A program made the position numbers and the translations under genes. This document shows, one piece after another, positions 1-11,022 of a stretch of 64,000 bases of DNA. Positions within the stretch are counted from its first letter, which is position 1. The number at the start of each line of letters is the position of its first letter. The notes beneath the pieces were generated by a model. That model saw nothing but the letters and a program-made list of their open reading frames with translations. It did not search any database and was not told the DNA's origin. Source of the stretch: Tetracentron sinense (lineage: Eukaryota; Streptophyta; Magnoliopsida; Trochodendrales; Trochodendraceae); contig CM026556.1 of NCBI GenBank assembly GCA_015143295.1, positions 16,616,547 through 16,680,546 on the forward strand, read 5' to 3'.

Positions 1-575
1 ATGATGTTATGACATGTTATATGCTACGCACTCTGATTATGCCTATTTTACGTGAAGTTATTATGATTAAGCTTAGATAAACCGAGTTATGATATTGTTA
101 TTGCTCATGCTATTTTATGTTGTTAGTTTGTTTATCCACTAAGTATTTCATGCTCAGTCGACCTGTCATTGTCTTCAGGTTTAGGAGGAGAGCCGTGGAC
201 CGAGGAGGTGTACGCCGAAGAAGAGGGAGAAGGTGAGCTTCCTGAGGAAGAGGATAGGGATTTTGATAGTTATCCCTATTGAGTAGTTTTAGCATTTCTT
301 TTTGGAAAAGAAGTTTGTATTAGACTTTTGACTTCTAGTTGATGTTGCCTTAGTTATTTACCGTGTGGATGTTTTAGACTATTTCGTTATGAGGAGCTAT
401 GGTGTGGGGACTATTATTGTACAGGATGGTTTGACTTTTCATGATCGAAATTTTATTATCCTCATTTTTGGAGACTCGTGTAGTATGTCTTGTATGTATG
501 GATTTTAAGCAGGTTTATGTAATGTGACGATTCCAAAGTCCTATTTTAACCTTGTAGGATTTTGGGGTCGTTACA
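1..575 (+). repeat. 3' part of the 5' LTR of Tekay-type element C
   Basis: The segment ends in GGGTCGTTACA and a tRNA-type primer-binding site follows five bases later, which marks the end of a 5' LTR; the LTR start is outside the window. At 139-157 it carries a diverged copy of the CTNAG/CTCAG hairpin found in the other Tekay LTRs here. At about 169-285 it carries a diverged copy of the acidic micro-ORF (GEPWTEEVYAEEE, ending SYPY), without the ATG seen in the other copies. Confidence 0.75.
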
Positions 576-579
576 GATG

Positions 580-591
580 TGGTATCAAAGC
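580..591 (+). promoter_or_regulatory. primer-binding site of element C (initiator tRNA-Met type)
   Basis: TGGTATCAAAGC lies 5 nt after the LTR end. It differs by one base from TGGTATCAGAGC, the usual plant Gypsy primer site complementary to the 3' end of initiator tRNA-Met, seen unchanged in elements A and B. Confidence 0.75.
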
Positions 592-1262
592 TCAAGACGT
601 TAGAGTCCTTAGGGCTAAGGTATTAAATATAGGATATAGGAAGATGTCAACCTTAGGGAAGCAACATCAAACTTAGGACTTTAAAATTGTAGAGGATTGA
701 ATTTTTGTTAAGCGTAGACTTAAGCATTTATGTGAGTGTGTTTCTAAATGGATTGTCTTCTTCATCTCAGAATTATAGATATGAGGAGAGACGGAAGAAA
801 TCATAGGAATAGAGGTGGTAGTGTGACTGATGGGGATACTCCAGATGGTACTCCTCAGGCTAATGTGGGTCGGGCTATGTAAGCTGTGAACACCCCATTT
901 TTACACCTCCAAAATTCCTTTCCTTTTTAATTTAATTTAATTAATTATTTTTGTTTATTATTATTATTATTTTATTTATTTATTTATTTCTTTATTTTTT
1001 ATTTTATGTATTTATTATATATATATTTTTTTTTTATTTTGGTCTCAAGAGGAGTTGAGAGAGAAGGATCCATCGCCCAAAGTCACCTAAACCACAAACC
1101 CATGTACCCAAGCCTATATCTTGAACCCATTTGATAAAAATCATAGACCAATTCACACAAGCCCGAATGCAACCAAGCCTAGCCCACAAGGGTTTCAAGG
1201 GTTTAAACCCTAAGGGCCCAAGCCCATGAATCTTCAAGCCAAAACAACCCATTACTGTAGCC

Positions 1263-1269
1263 TATATAA
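1263..1269 (+). promoter_or_regulatory. TATA box of the 885-3888 LTR
   Basis: TATATAA is followed about 35 nt downstream by the pyrimidine-rich run CTTTCTTCTCCCTCTTTCAT, a typical plant TATA-to-start layout inside an LTR. Confidence 0.55.
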
Positions 1270-1513
1270 ACCGTTCTACCAGTTGAAGCAACCGACTCTT
1301 TCTTCTCCCTCTTTCATCTTTTTCTTCCTCAAGATCGGTGGCAAAGAGAGGAATCTCTCAGGCGAGCTCTGATCCACACCTAAGCAACTCCACCTCATTC
1401 ATCTCGCCGTCGTCATCACGGAAACGAACCACTCCTCCGACGAGCTTAATATCCCCGGCAACCTGTCCACCTCCGGCGTTCTACAGGTTTGCGTTTCTTT
1501 CTTTCTCTTGGGT

Positions 1514-1555
1514 TTTAGATCTAGATCCAGATCTAGATCTGGATCTAGATCTAAA
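1514..1555. repeat. 42-bp perfect palindrome made of AGATCT/GGATCT units
   Basis: The sequence from 1514 to 1555 equals its own reverse complement. It is built from AGATCTAGATC-type blocks. A second, less regular cluster of GATC words lies at about 1795-1832 in the same LTR leader. No gene is involved. Confidence 0.9.
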
Positions 1556-3888
1556 CTTTAGATTTACATCTTCTCGTTTTATTTTAATTTATTTTATTTT
1601 ACTGTTTTCGTGTTTGCAGGACCAGGGATATCCCTTTTTTCCGATCATCCTCTACGGCGAAATCATCTTCCCCGGCGAGTTTCTTCACCTCCAACCTCTC
1701 ACCCATCTCCGTTCGGTAGACATCCTCTCTTCTTAGGTAGCCAATTTTTTTTTTCTTCCTTTGCTCTCCATGATTTCTCTCATGTTCATTCAGATCCGGA
1801 TCTTCAGATCTGGATCTACAGATCTAGACTTCTGCAATCAATCCCATTCATATTTTATTTGGCTTTATTTCATTTTATTGTTTATGTATTTTATTTCATT
1901 TTCACCTCTGCTATCGTTTCACAGCATTTCACGCTGCCGGTTTAGCTTCAGAATTCTCCTCCGGTCGTCTTCTCCGGCGGCACCACTTTTGGTGAGAATC
2001 TCCATCACTGTTGCGTCCCATCTCAGATCTCATTCTTCTGCCGTCGGCTAACAATTGTTCATGCTTTTCAGATCCGCAATACCTCATCTCCAGTCGCCTT
2101 TTCCGGCCAAATCGTGTCCGACGGATTCCCCTCTTTTCTCAGGTAATCGCATTTTCTCCTTTTATTCCTGAGTCCATTATTTCAGATTTGGATTTACAGT
2201 GTATTATTACTATTTCTTAAATTCAATGTCTGTTTCCTTTTTTTATTTTGGGCAGAAGAACAGCAACAGGTCGTCTGTTCCAGCCAGATCATGGCTGCAC
2301 CCGCAATCTGATTTTTTGTTTTTTTTTATTTTTTTATTTTACTATCTTAATTTGTAAAACCCTTTGTTGGGTTTCCTCTTCTATATTCTGATTCACGGAG
2401 CAGCCACCACTATCGCCAGTCCCTCATCAACCCTCGCAGGTATATCTCTTCCCTTTTATTTTATTTTATTTTATTTATTTATTTACCACCCTCTATTTAT
2501 TGTAGTAATTTTGTTAGATAGGCTCCAATTCATTTTCTACGCCTTGATTTTGTTCAAAATGAAGTTTTAGACTTCCAATTTTGCTCAAAACCAAGACGTA
2601 GCAAATGCATTCCTCCCCCTGTGCTGTGTTTTTATTGTTTTTCAAATGTGAGGAGGGAGTATTGGGGATTTGAATATTTTTGGGCCCTTGGATTGGGCCA
2701 TATGTTAATGAGTTGAGGCCCATAAGTCCCTAGAATAATTATTGGGGCCTACTTCTTGAGGCCTTAGAAAGATAGCGGACCAAAGCCAATTGACCATTGG
2801 TGGTCAATGGGCCTTGGCCCATTAACTTTCCCTTGGGGCCCATTTATTTTGTTGTGTATGTATATATTATCCATGTGTGTGCAATAGGGATAGGCCACGA
2901 TTTACTTTTCCTATTTTGCCTACATTGGGCACTTAGATAGTTTTTCTTTTTTAACCCTAAATAATTGGCTCACCCCGTTAGTTAGTCTTACAAAAAAAGA
3001 AACAACAAAAAATATAAAAAGATTAAAATAAATTAAAGGTACTGGTCTATCTTCCCTTGGGACCTAGAGCAGGGTCCGTATTTAAACCATAGCCTCTTTT
3101 GGTTTAAGGCCGCTCAATCCGTCCTGTTCTTTGCCTTTAAGATAATTAAAATCATTTAGACTTTATTTTCCTTTTGCCTACCTTGGGCACTTAGGATAGC
3201 CTTGACTAGTTAAAACTTGCCAAAATTAAAATACAAAAAAATCAAAAAAATACAAAATAACAAAAACATTTAAAAACCCGCAAAATGCAAAAAAGACTTA
3301 CCATAATAAATGAACGCCCCCTAGAGCTCCCCCACGAGCACCTAGCTACGCGACCATCTCCCGGAATGAGATTCATAAATCTCAATTCCACTTCCCCTCC
3401 CCCAACTCAAACACGAGTTGGAAGTGACCACACTCCGAAACGAGTATAAAAACAGTCACGGACCCCGAACTACTATGAGGGTCTGATTCCGACTAACTGG
3501 ATAAGTAGGCAGCCCAATCAGGGTTCGACCCCAACCAAAAATAAACTTTTTACACCCCATTTTGATTTGTATTCGATTAGCAAAATTAATAATTGTTTTA
3601 GGAAATATTAAGTGATTTTTAAATGTTTGATTTGGACCTAATGAGTAGGTTACCATCATTGGATGGAGGTCCTGGGGTGCCTAACCCCTTCCCCAGGACC
3701 TAAAGGGATCTCTTACCTAGACTACTCTGGACCGTAGACCCCCTTATTTTGGATTATCTCGGGATCCTACTTCCCCTAAGTAGGTGGCGACTCTTAAAAT
3801 AAATTTAGCGTTATTCCTCTACTCTCGGACCTTATCTCGATACTTACAGTTGAGAGGGGAGGAAAGGCGGTAAATTTTGGTGTTTACA

Positions 3889-4740
3889 TAAGCTATTGCT
3901 GCAACCATGGAGAGATAGGCTGAAATTATGGCCCAACAGACGACATTGCTAGCAGCTGGTCAAACTAGGCAAGAGAGGCTGGTTGATGTTCACCCACCCC
4001 GACATAATGGAGTGGAAGCTTTCAGGAGAATGGGTCCTCCAGCCTTCTATGGGAGTACGGATCCATCGGTGGCAGAGTTGTGGGCGGCATCCAGGAAGAG
4101 AAATGAGGTACGGTTTGGACAGGAGTGGACATGGGAAGAGTTCCTCAATGTCTTCTATGAGCAGTATTTTCCGACATCTGTGAGGGAGCAGAAAGAGATC
4201 GAGTTCTCTACTCTTAGGCAGGGGAGCATGTCAGTGGCCGAGTATGAGGCCAAGTTTGTAGAGTTATCCCGGTTTGCGCCTCATCTGATCACGACGGAGA
4301 GGATGAAGGCAAGGAGATTTGAAGGAGGTTTGAAGGATCACATCCGAGACAAGGTAGAGATCCTACGTCTTGGATCATGTCGAGAGGTAAGCGAACGAGC
4401 TTTGATTGCCGAGAGGAAGTCGGCTGAGTTTTTGAGGAAGAAGGGACTGCAAGAAGGCAAGTATGGCCCGCAAGATAAGAGGCCAAGGATGGCAGGTCTA
4501 GCTCCAGTGGCTAGGCCAACCCCGTATTAGAGGCCAGTAGTTGCACCCACTTTTCGCCGTGCTACTCCTCAGGCACCACGAGCCGCCCCACCTGCTCCAT
4601 GGGTGACTACTTATGAGGTATGCCGTTATTGTAGTAAGAGGCATGTGCCAGGTGAGTGTCGAGCAGTCACAGGAGGATGTTTTCATTGTGGTAGTATTGA
4701 GCATCGGATTCGTGATTGCCCAGTTCAGAGTATGCAGATG
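3889..4740 (+). pseudogene. gag of element C, capsid and zinc-knuckle part
   Basis: The core has the retrotransposon gag pattern WTWEEFLNVFYEQYFP, then QGSMSVAEYEAKFVELSRF and MKARRFEGGL, matching elements A and B. Two zinc knuckles follow at about 4621-4719: C-x2-C-x3-H-x4-C, then the classic C-x2-C-x4-H-x4-C (CFHCGSIEHRIRDC). The N-terminal end lies upstream of the solo LTR at 781-884. It would have formed the nucleocapsid. It is a broken fossil. Confidence 0.85.
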
Positions 4741-4903
4741 CCATCACAAAGTCAACCTTAGGGAACTAGACCCCCAGTTAGGCAGCCAGTACAGCAGAGG
4801 CCATCTCAGGGTCAGAGGCCCCAGTAGCCTCGCCAGCCAGTTCAGGGTAGAGTGTTCGCCATTTCCGAGCAAGATGCACAGGCGTCCGACGACGTTGTGC
4901 AAG

Positions 4904-5047
4904 GTACATTTAAATCCTAGATTAAATTATGTATACTGTTATTTTGTTTGTATGACTGTGATGTTTGCTATTGTGTACAACCATGCTAAGTATATAATTA
5001 TGGTTTGTGCACATGTTTTGACACACTTAGCTATGTACCTAATTCAG
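4904..5047 (+). other. intron-like interval at the gag/protease boundary of C
   Basis: A 144-bp, T-rich, non-coding interval starts GTACAT right after the codons for VVQ and ends TTCAG just before TLLVNDCLA. Element B has a similar interval of about 134 bp (apart from an inserted LTR) at the same codon, with different sequence. Element A has no interval there. The GT...AG borders, AT-richness and exact shared position suggest a spliced intron; splicing itself is inferred. Confidence 0.55.
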
Positions 5048-7746
5048 ACACCTTGTTGGTAAATGACTGTTTAGCTCATGTGTTGATTGACACCGGATCA
5101 ACTCATTCTTTTGTCACTCCTAGTTTTGCTCAAGCTTTTCCTTCGGAGTCAAGTATGTTAGACCGCAAGCTAGCTATCGCCACTCCAGTGGGTAGTTCAG
5201 TCATCACTGATAAGGCCTATCGCGCTTGTGATATTCGAGTAGGTCCCAGAGAATTGCCAGCCGATCTGATTGTCCTAGATTTTCAAGATTTTGACATCAT
5301 CTTAGGCATGAATTGGTTTTCCACCTACCATGGCCATGTGGACTGTTTCGGGAAAGTGGTTAACTTCAAGCCAATCAGTGGGCCTCCCTTTCGTTTTCGG
5401 GATTTGAACAAGAGGGATGTAGCTAGATTTGCAGCCTTGAGCCTTTCTACACCGGAAGCACCGAACTCTTCAAACATTCCAGTTGTGAATGAATTCCTAG
5501 ATGTTTTCCCTGAAAATTTGCCGGGTTTACCACCGGATAGGGAGATAGAGTTCGCAATTGAATTAGCTCCGAGTACGGCACCTATCTCTAAAGCTCCGTA
5601 TAGGATGGCTCCAGCAGAGTTGAAAGAGCTTAAGGAGCAGATCAATGAATTGCTTGGTCTTGGGTTTATCCGCCCAAGTGTATCACCTTGGGGAGCTCCT
5701 GTTTTGTTTGTGAAGAAAAAGGATGGTTCGATGAGGATGTGCATCGACTATCGGCAATTGAACAAGGTCACCATCAAGAACAAATATCATTTGCCTAGGA
5801 TCGATGACTTGTTTGATCAGTTGCAAAGAGCTAAGTATTTCTCCAAGATCGGCTTAAGGTCAGGCTACCATCAACTGAAGATAAAAGCGGAAGATGTGCC
5901 TAAGTCTGCATTCAGGACCAGATATGGGCATTTTGAATTCCTAGTCATGTCGTTCGGTTTGACCAATGCTCCGGCAGCATTCATGGATCTCATGAACAGA
6001 ATCTTTAAGCCAACTCTAGACCGCTTTGTGATCGTGTTTGTGGATGACATTCTAGTGTACTCCAGGACACGGAAGGAGCATGAGATGCATCTCCGGGTCA
6101 CACTGAAGACACTTCGTGAGCATAAACTATATGCTAAGCTTAGCAAGTGCGAGTTTTGGCTAGAAAATGTAGCATTTCTAGGCCATGTGGTGTCAGAAGA
6201 GGGAATTTCAGTTGACCCTTCCAAGATAGAAGCAGTGGAAGGATGGGGAAGGCCAAAGAGTGTTACAGAGGTTCGAAGCTTTTTGGGCCTAGCTGGTTAT
6301 TACAGAAGATTTGTGGAAGGTTTCTCTAGTTTGGCAGCTCCACTTACTCACCTAACTCGAAAGAACGCTAGATTCGAGTGGAATGAGAAATGTGAGAAGA
6401 GTTTTCTTGAGTTGAAGAAGCGTCTCACCACCGCTCCGATTTTGACTGTTCCATCCGGTAGTGAAGGTTTTGTGGTGTATAGTGACGCCTCACTCGTTGA
6501 GTTAGGTCGTGTTCTTATGCAACACGGGAAGGTGATTGCCTATGCTTCTCGGCAGTTGAAAGACCACGAGAAGAACTATCCTACCCATGATTTGGAGTTA
6601 GCAGCCTTGGTTTTTGCTCTTAAGATCTAGACACTACTTGTACGGTGCGCAGTTTAAAGTTTTCACCGACCACAAAAGTCTAAAGTATTTTTTCTTGCAG
6701 AAAGAGTTGAATTTGAGGCAGCATCGTTGGGTGGAATTCCTCAAGAATTATAATTGCTCTATCTAGTACCACCCGGGGAAAGCAAATGTAGTGGCATATG
6801 CACTAAGTAGGAGACCTACTGGGTTCTTGGCACACTTGATGGTCCAAGAATGGAAGTTACTTGAAGAGGTGTCTAGCCTTGATGCAGGTTTCAGTGTTGG
6901 AGCGTCCGGAGCCTTGTTAGCTAACATTATGGTCAGGCCAACCTTATTGGATAGGATTAAAGACCTGTAGTGGAATGATGGAGAACTGCACGCTGCTATG
7001 AATAAGTCGCTTAGCAGTGGGTTTGAGGACTTCTCTTGGAAAGATGGTGGAGTTTGTTTCAAGAGTAGACTTTGTGTTCCGGATGATGAAGATTTAAGAA
7101 GAGAGATTCTTGATGAAGCACACAAGTCCAAGTACACGATACATCCGGGAGGTACTAAAATGTATCAGAACCTTAAGAAGTATTTCTGGTGGAAAGGTAT
7201 GAAAAAAGATGTGGCTACCTTTGTATCCAAGTGTTTGGTGTGTCAGCAGGTGAAGGCCGAACACAGGAGGCCGGCAGGGCTTCTTCAGTCTCTTCCTATT
7301 CCCGAGTGGAAGTGGGAAAATATCTCCATGGATTTCGTTGTTGGTTTGCCAAAGACGGCCAAGAACTTTGATGCCATTTGGGTTGTGGTTGACCGATTGA
7401 CTAAATCAGCTCACTTTCTTCCATATCGGACCACTTTCAACTCCAATCAATTGGCTAACCTCTATATCAAGGATATAGTCCGTTTGCATGAAGTGCCAGT
7501 TAGCATTGTTTCTGATCGAGATCCGAGATTTACATCCAGATTCTGGAAGAGTTTTCAGTAGGTCATGGGTTCCCATTTGGATTTTAGTTAGGCATTTCAT
7601 CCGCAGACAGATGGGCAAATTGAGAGAGTGAACCAGATCATAGAGGACATGATACGAGCTTGCATGTTAGACTTTCAGGGTAGTTGGGTTGATCACTTGC
7701 CGTTGGTTGAGTTTGCCTACAACAATAGCTATCAAGCTAGCATTCT
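5048..7746 (+). pseudogene. pol of element C: protease, RT, RNase H, integrase
   Basis: The protease motif [11 protein letters not shown] is near 5083. RT spans about 5500-6240, with [29 protein letters not shown] and the catalytic region [10 protein letters not shown] near 6035. RNase H begins near 6470 (VVYSDAS). The integrase zinc-binding region is near 7130-7270 ([22 protein letters not shown]), followed by the catalytic core (SMDFVVGLPK, VSDRDPRFTSRF). This order is that of Ty3/Gypsy chromoviruses. The end of the integrase and any chromodomain are missing. It is a broken fossil. Confidence 0.88.
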
Positions 7747-7768
7747 GACTCTTTCCATCCATTTCATT

Positions 7769-8030
7769 CACATAGTGAGTCTAGATCTGGAGTTTTGACA
7801 CCCGAGATCGAGGGCTACACTCCTCTACTCATTTTCCACGCACATCCAACACTTCCACACATCACATAGGGGTCTCCGACCCGTTTTTCATCCACACCAT
7901 TCACACAGTGAGTCTAGATCCGGGGTTTTGACACCCGAGACCGAGGGCTACACCCCTCTTCTCATTTTCCATGCACGTCCACCCTTCAATAACACATCCA
8001 AAGGATCTCCGACCCTTTTTATCCATACAC
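7769..8030. repeat. 133-bp tandem repeat, about two copies
   Basis: GTGAGTCTAGATC and TTTTGACACCCGAGA recur with a period of about 133 bp; a third partial start is visible near 8010. The array sits where other LTRs in the window carry minisatellites. Confidence 0.8.
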
Positions 8031-8280
8031 ATACATCCTATATAACGAATATAGTAAAAGTAAGGGGAAAAAGAGAAGGAAAGGGGTTTTACTTGTTTCA
8101 CACGTTTCGAGGCCTCATAGGTAAAAACAGTCATCGCCAACGCGTTCCCCACGACGATCAACCCCGGAGTAGAGCGCATGCAACTTTCTCTCTCCTCCTC
8201 TCTCTCTCTCTAGTTTCTCTCTCTAAAACACTCGGACCGAATGCTATCTCCAAAAAAAAAATCAAACTAAAGATTTGCCT

Positions 8281-8288
8281 TATATATA
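8281..8288 (-). promoter_or_regulatory. TATA box of the minus-strand LTR remnant
   Basis: TATATATA sits within CCTTATATATAGG. On the minus strand it is followed by an A/G-rich leader containing repeated GAGA. Confidence 0.45.
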
Positions 8289-9005
8289 GGCAACGAGGTT
8301 GGATCCGATGCAATAGCACATGAGCAAAAATGGTGTGGCACTTTGACCGATTTGACTAGGTTTGACCTATTTGACCAAGTTTGACCGGATCTCCAATTCT
8401 CACGTATACGGCCCACGAAACCCTGCCAAACGAAGTTCGATTTCAATGAAACTTCAGGCGACCGAACTCAGGGTAGTCCGACACCTGTTGTAAAATTGTC
8501 AGGAAGAAATACTGAGTTTTGACAGTAACAAGTAAATACAGAAGAAAACTACAAAACCCACTAATTTCTGATTTCAGACACAAAACACGTTGCCGTTTCT
8601 TCATATGAGATAATAAACTGACAAAACGACAGACGGTGGTCCTCACGACCTACCGGCTTGCTATGGTACTAGCCGTACAGATTTCTATTAGAATTCTTGC
8701 AAAATATTGAGTCCCAACGGAACTCCGAAAATTTGTAAATTTTCCGTTTTCTCGATTTTCTTACAAAAGACCTCTGCGGTCCCACTAATTGATACACAAT
8801 GGATCAAGCACGACAGTTGATCGTCTAGGTAGTCAACCCACATATTGTGTACGATTTTTGAGTAAAAACACTGAATTTTCCTCGTTGCAATCCAATTCCG
8901 AGCAAAATCCACTTTTCACTAATTTAACAAATACTTAACTTTTTAATCACAATTAAGGGCCCATAATCCCATAATTTTATTATTTTAAAATTCTGGGTCG
9001 TTACA

Positions 9006-9650
9006 TAAATACCATCTGCAATGACCCTAAGCTCTGCCATATTGTTAATAGTAGAAGCATAAGTGTGAGAAAAAGCCATAAGAACTTCCCCTGAGTTACT
9101 GGGGAGGGGTTCCCCAAGTCATGTTAGGACCTGTTTGGCATCACTCCCAAGGAACAATTCTCTTTTCTCTGGGAATAGAAACTCTTGGGAGGTCTAAGCC
9201 ATTTAATCACTTATTGGATGTCTCAGTTTGGAGAAAGATCATCTCATTGTAAGTGGCTTCCATGCCAATTGTCTTCAAAGCATCTCAGAGTTTCTCTTTC
9301 TAGAACTCCCAGCATAGTATTAATGTCAGGATGTGGTGCAATGAGATGACGGTTGAGAGAGCCAGAGACTGCTGCAGAACAGACAGGTTGTAGATTCCTA
9401 CACATTTGCTAGCAATAAGAATAACCCTGTATTGAATCTGTTGTATTGCATCATATATGTATCCCATGTAATAATCTCTACAAAAATGATTGGATCTTGC
9501 AACTGGTGAGGAGACCGAGTGCTTAACGCTCGCCACGTACTCATGTGCACACCTTTCAAAGGCCTGTGACTCACAACCAGTTTTGAAGCTTAGAAGAGAG
9601 CTAGCAGTCTCCTTACCAGTTGCTACTAGAGAAGATATTATGTCCACGAA
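9006..9650 (-). pseudogene. RNase H-like (RVT_3) fragment, probably LINE-derived
   Basis: On the minus strand, about 9003-9110 reads SNSGEVLMAFSHTY then INNMAELRVIADGIY. This is the pattern of the plant RVT_3 RNase H domain (NNxAEL, the helix with the catalytic Glu), which is common at the end of plant LINE pol ORFs. Upstream on the minus strand (9300-9647) there is an open frame of 115 codons that I do not recognise. No full domain, poly-A tail or target duplication can be seen. The LINE assignment is an inference. Confidence 0.35.
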
Positions 9651-10156
9651 TATAGAGATTTGAGTTTGGATAAACTTCTAGACCCATTTTAGTTCAAGTC
9701 AATGTTGGCAAAAATGAGAGTTTTGTTTTCTTTTACTTTTTTTGACTTTCTGTATAAGTTCACTATAAGTTTTTTATTATTATTAAAAATGACTATTTGA
9801 AGAAGTTGAACCACGGTGACTTCGGCGGGAAGTTGATGGAGGTACTCATTGAGGGTTTTCTTCCCCCCTCTGCCTACTCTTGCTGTTGACTTCTTCAGCC
9901 CCCGCCTGAACCCGGCACTGCTTGCCAGTAATTTTCTTTTGTTTCCTTTTTTTTTCTTCTTCTTCCTTCTTCTATGGTTGCTATTTTCTCTTAATGGATG
10001 CAATTTAAGGAATATGCAACCCAACCCTTTGTTGGATCAATCACTCCTATATCTAGCAAGTTGCAAGGTTAGAAAATTGTTTGCTGAAGGGATTTAAATT
10101 TCATTTTAAAATCAAAACCTAACTTATTTGCAGCTCTATGACTAATTTACTGGGTG
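9651..10156. other. unassigned sequence left of the CACTA element
   Basis: I see no gene. It contains a pyrimidine tract at about 9936-9974 (T9 then CTT repeats) and a short AT-rich stretch near 9770-9790. The last three bases, GTG at 10154-10156, are one copy of the CACTA target duplication. Confidence 0.5.
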
Positions 10157-10489
10157 CACTATAAGAAAGCTATCGACTAGCAACAGAAAGTTTCTAATAA
10201 TCGTTTTTCCATCACTAAGAGTATTAGAGACGGAAATATTGTCTGTCTCTATTTCGTGGCAGATGCTTGCGTCAATAATGGTTTAGAGTATCAGAGACGG
10301 ATTATTTTTGTCCCTAAAAATATTTTACTTTTAGGGACAGAAATATTTCCGTTTCTAAAACTAATTATTTTAAAAAAAAATTAGCCCTTCCCTCTAGAGA
10401 GAGAGAGAACGGAAGAGAGAGAGTCGAGGTTGTGCCGGACGCTGGCGATGGGGAGGCAATCGTCTCAGTAATTTGAACCCCTAGCCATG
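10157..10489. repeat. CACTA left terminal region with subterminal repeats
   Basis: Words such as TTAGAGACGGAAATATT and GAGACGGATTATTTTTGTC recur at about 10209-10360 in direct and inverted forms, like those at 42490-43010. A GA-rich run follows at about 10396-10420. Confidence 0.7.
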
Positions 10490-10494
10490 GCATC

Positions 10495-11022
10495 TGCAGA
10501 ACCCCGGAACTTTTTGTATATGTCTTGGTATATGTGTCAAGACATGATGCCTATGTAATCTCCAATTCCATGAAATGAGAATTTGGAACATTTGAGAATT
10601 TTGCTTTGGTGTTATAACATAATTATATAAAATAATTAATAATGTTCTATAGCCTTTGAAAGGTCATAGGCATGTTTAGAAGAGGTCAAAAGGGAAGTAG
10701 GATGAGTCCAAGTAGTAGGAATGAATGAAAAATGGACTCAGTGTAGAAATTTGCAGAGCAGCGATCGCTCGGTCCATATTGGCGATCAATCGGTAGCTAT
10801 TGACTGGTGCATTTTTTTGTATGAGGAAAAATTCCAGAGAGCATGTTTTTGACCGATCGCCAGGTCAAAACACCTGTCGCTCGGTAGGCAACCGATCGCT
10901 CGGTATTAACCACCGATTGCTCGGTCTTTCGCGTTTTACAGAATTTCAGTAAGGGCTTTTTCGTCTTTGGGGCGTTATACCCTTGCCTATTAAGGCTTGC
11001 CCGAGCCTTTTAGGTTTCATAA
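10495..11022 (+). repeat. 5' LTR of element B, first piece
   Basis: It matches 39422 onward in the 3' LTR. It contains a cluster of CGATCG-centred palindromes at about 10758-10925 (GCGATCGCTCGGTCC, ACCGATCGCTCGGT). It stops at the CATAA duplication (11018-11022), where element A entered. Confidence 0.9.

Larger units (their letters stand above)
885..3888 (+). mobile_element. solo LTR, probably Tat-lineage Gypsy, inserted in gag of C
   Basis: It begins TGTGAACACCCC, ends GGTGTTTACA, and is flanked on both sides by the 5-bp duplication TAAGC (880-884 and 3889-3893). The gag sequence continues on both sides. No internal coding region is present. The 3' end has wording I associate with Tat/Ogre LTRs (GGGTGCCTAACCCCTTCCCC near 3674 and GGTGGCGACTCTT near 3784). 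A TATA box lies at 1263-1269, followed by CT-rich leader sequence with several splice-site-like junctions. The lineage is inferred; the solo-LTR structure is seen directly. Confidence 0.85.
1..7746 (+). mobile_element. Ty3/Gypsy chromovirus, Tekay/Del-like, element C (fossil, 3' end missing)
   Basis: Parts in order are LTR tail, primer-binding site, gag (781-884 and 3889-4740), intron-like interval (4904-5047), then protease, RT, RNase H and integrase to 7746. The protein sequence resembles elements A and B but is clearly diverged from them. The integrase stops at 7746, where unrelated LTR sequence begins, so the C-terminus, polypurine tract and 3' LTR are lost. A solo LTR splits gag. The element is broken in several places and is probably the oldest of the three Tekay elements. 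Confidence 0.85.
7747..9005 (-). repeat. truncated Gypsy-type LTR, minus orientation
   Basis: The right border reads, on the minus strand, TGTAACGACCCAGAATTTT, a typical Tekay-like LTR start. A minus-strand TATA box sits at 8281-8288, with a CT-rich leader beyond it. At its left end are about two copies of a 133-bp tandem unit (starting near 7770 and 7903). The LTR's own 3' part is missing, and no matching target duplication is visible, so this is a remnant joined to the truncated pol of element C. Confidence 0.6.

Noticed and set aside
1338-1736. A 132-codon Ser/Pro-rich frame considered as a host gene
   Set aside because: It lies just after a TATA box but wholly inside an LTR with TAAGC duplications, and contains the AGATCT palindrome; no domain.
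9300-9647. A 115-codon minus-strand frame considered as an intact gene
   Set aside because: No recognisable domain, no promoter, and it lies beside an RNase H-like fragment; probably debris of the same element.
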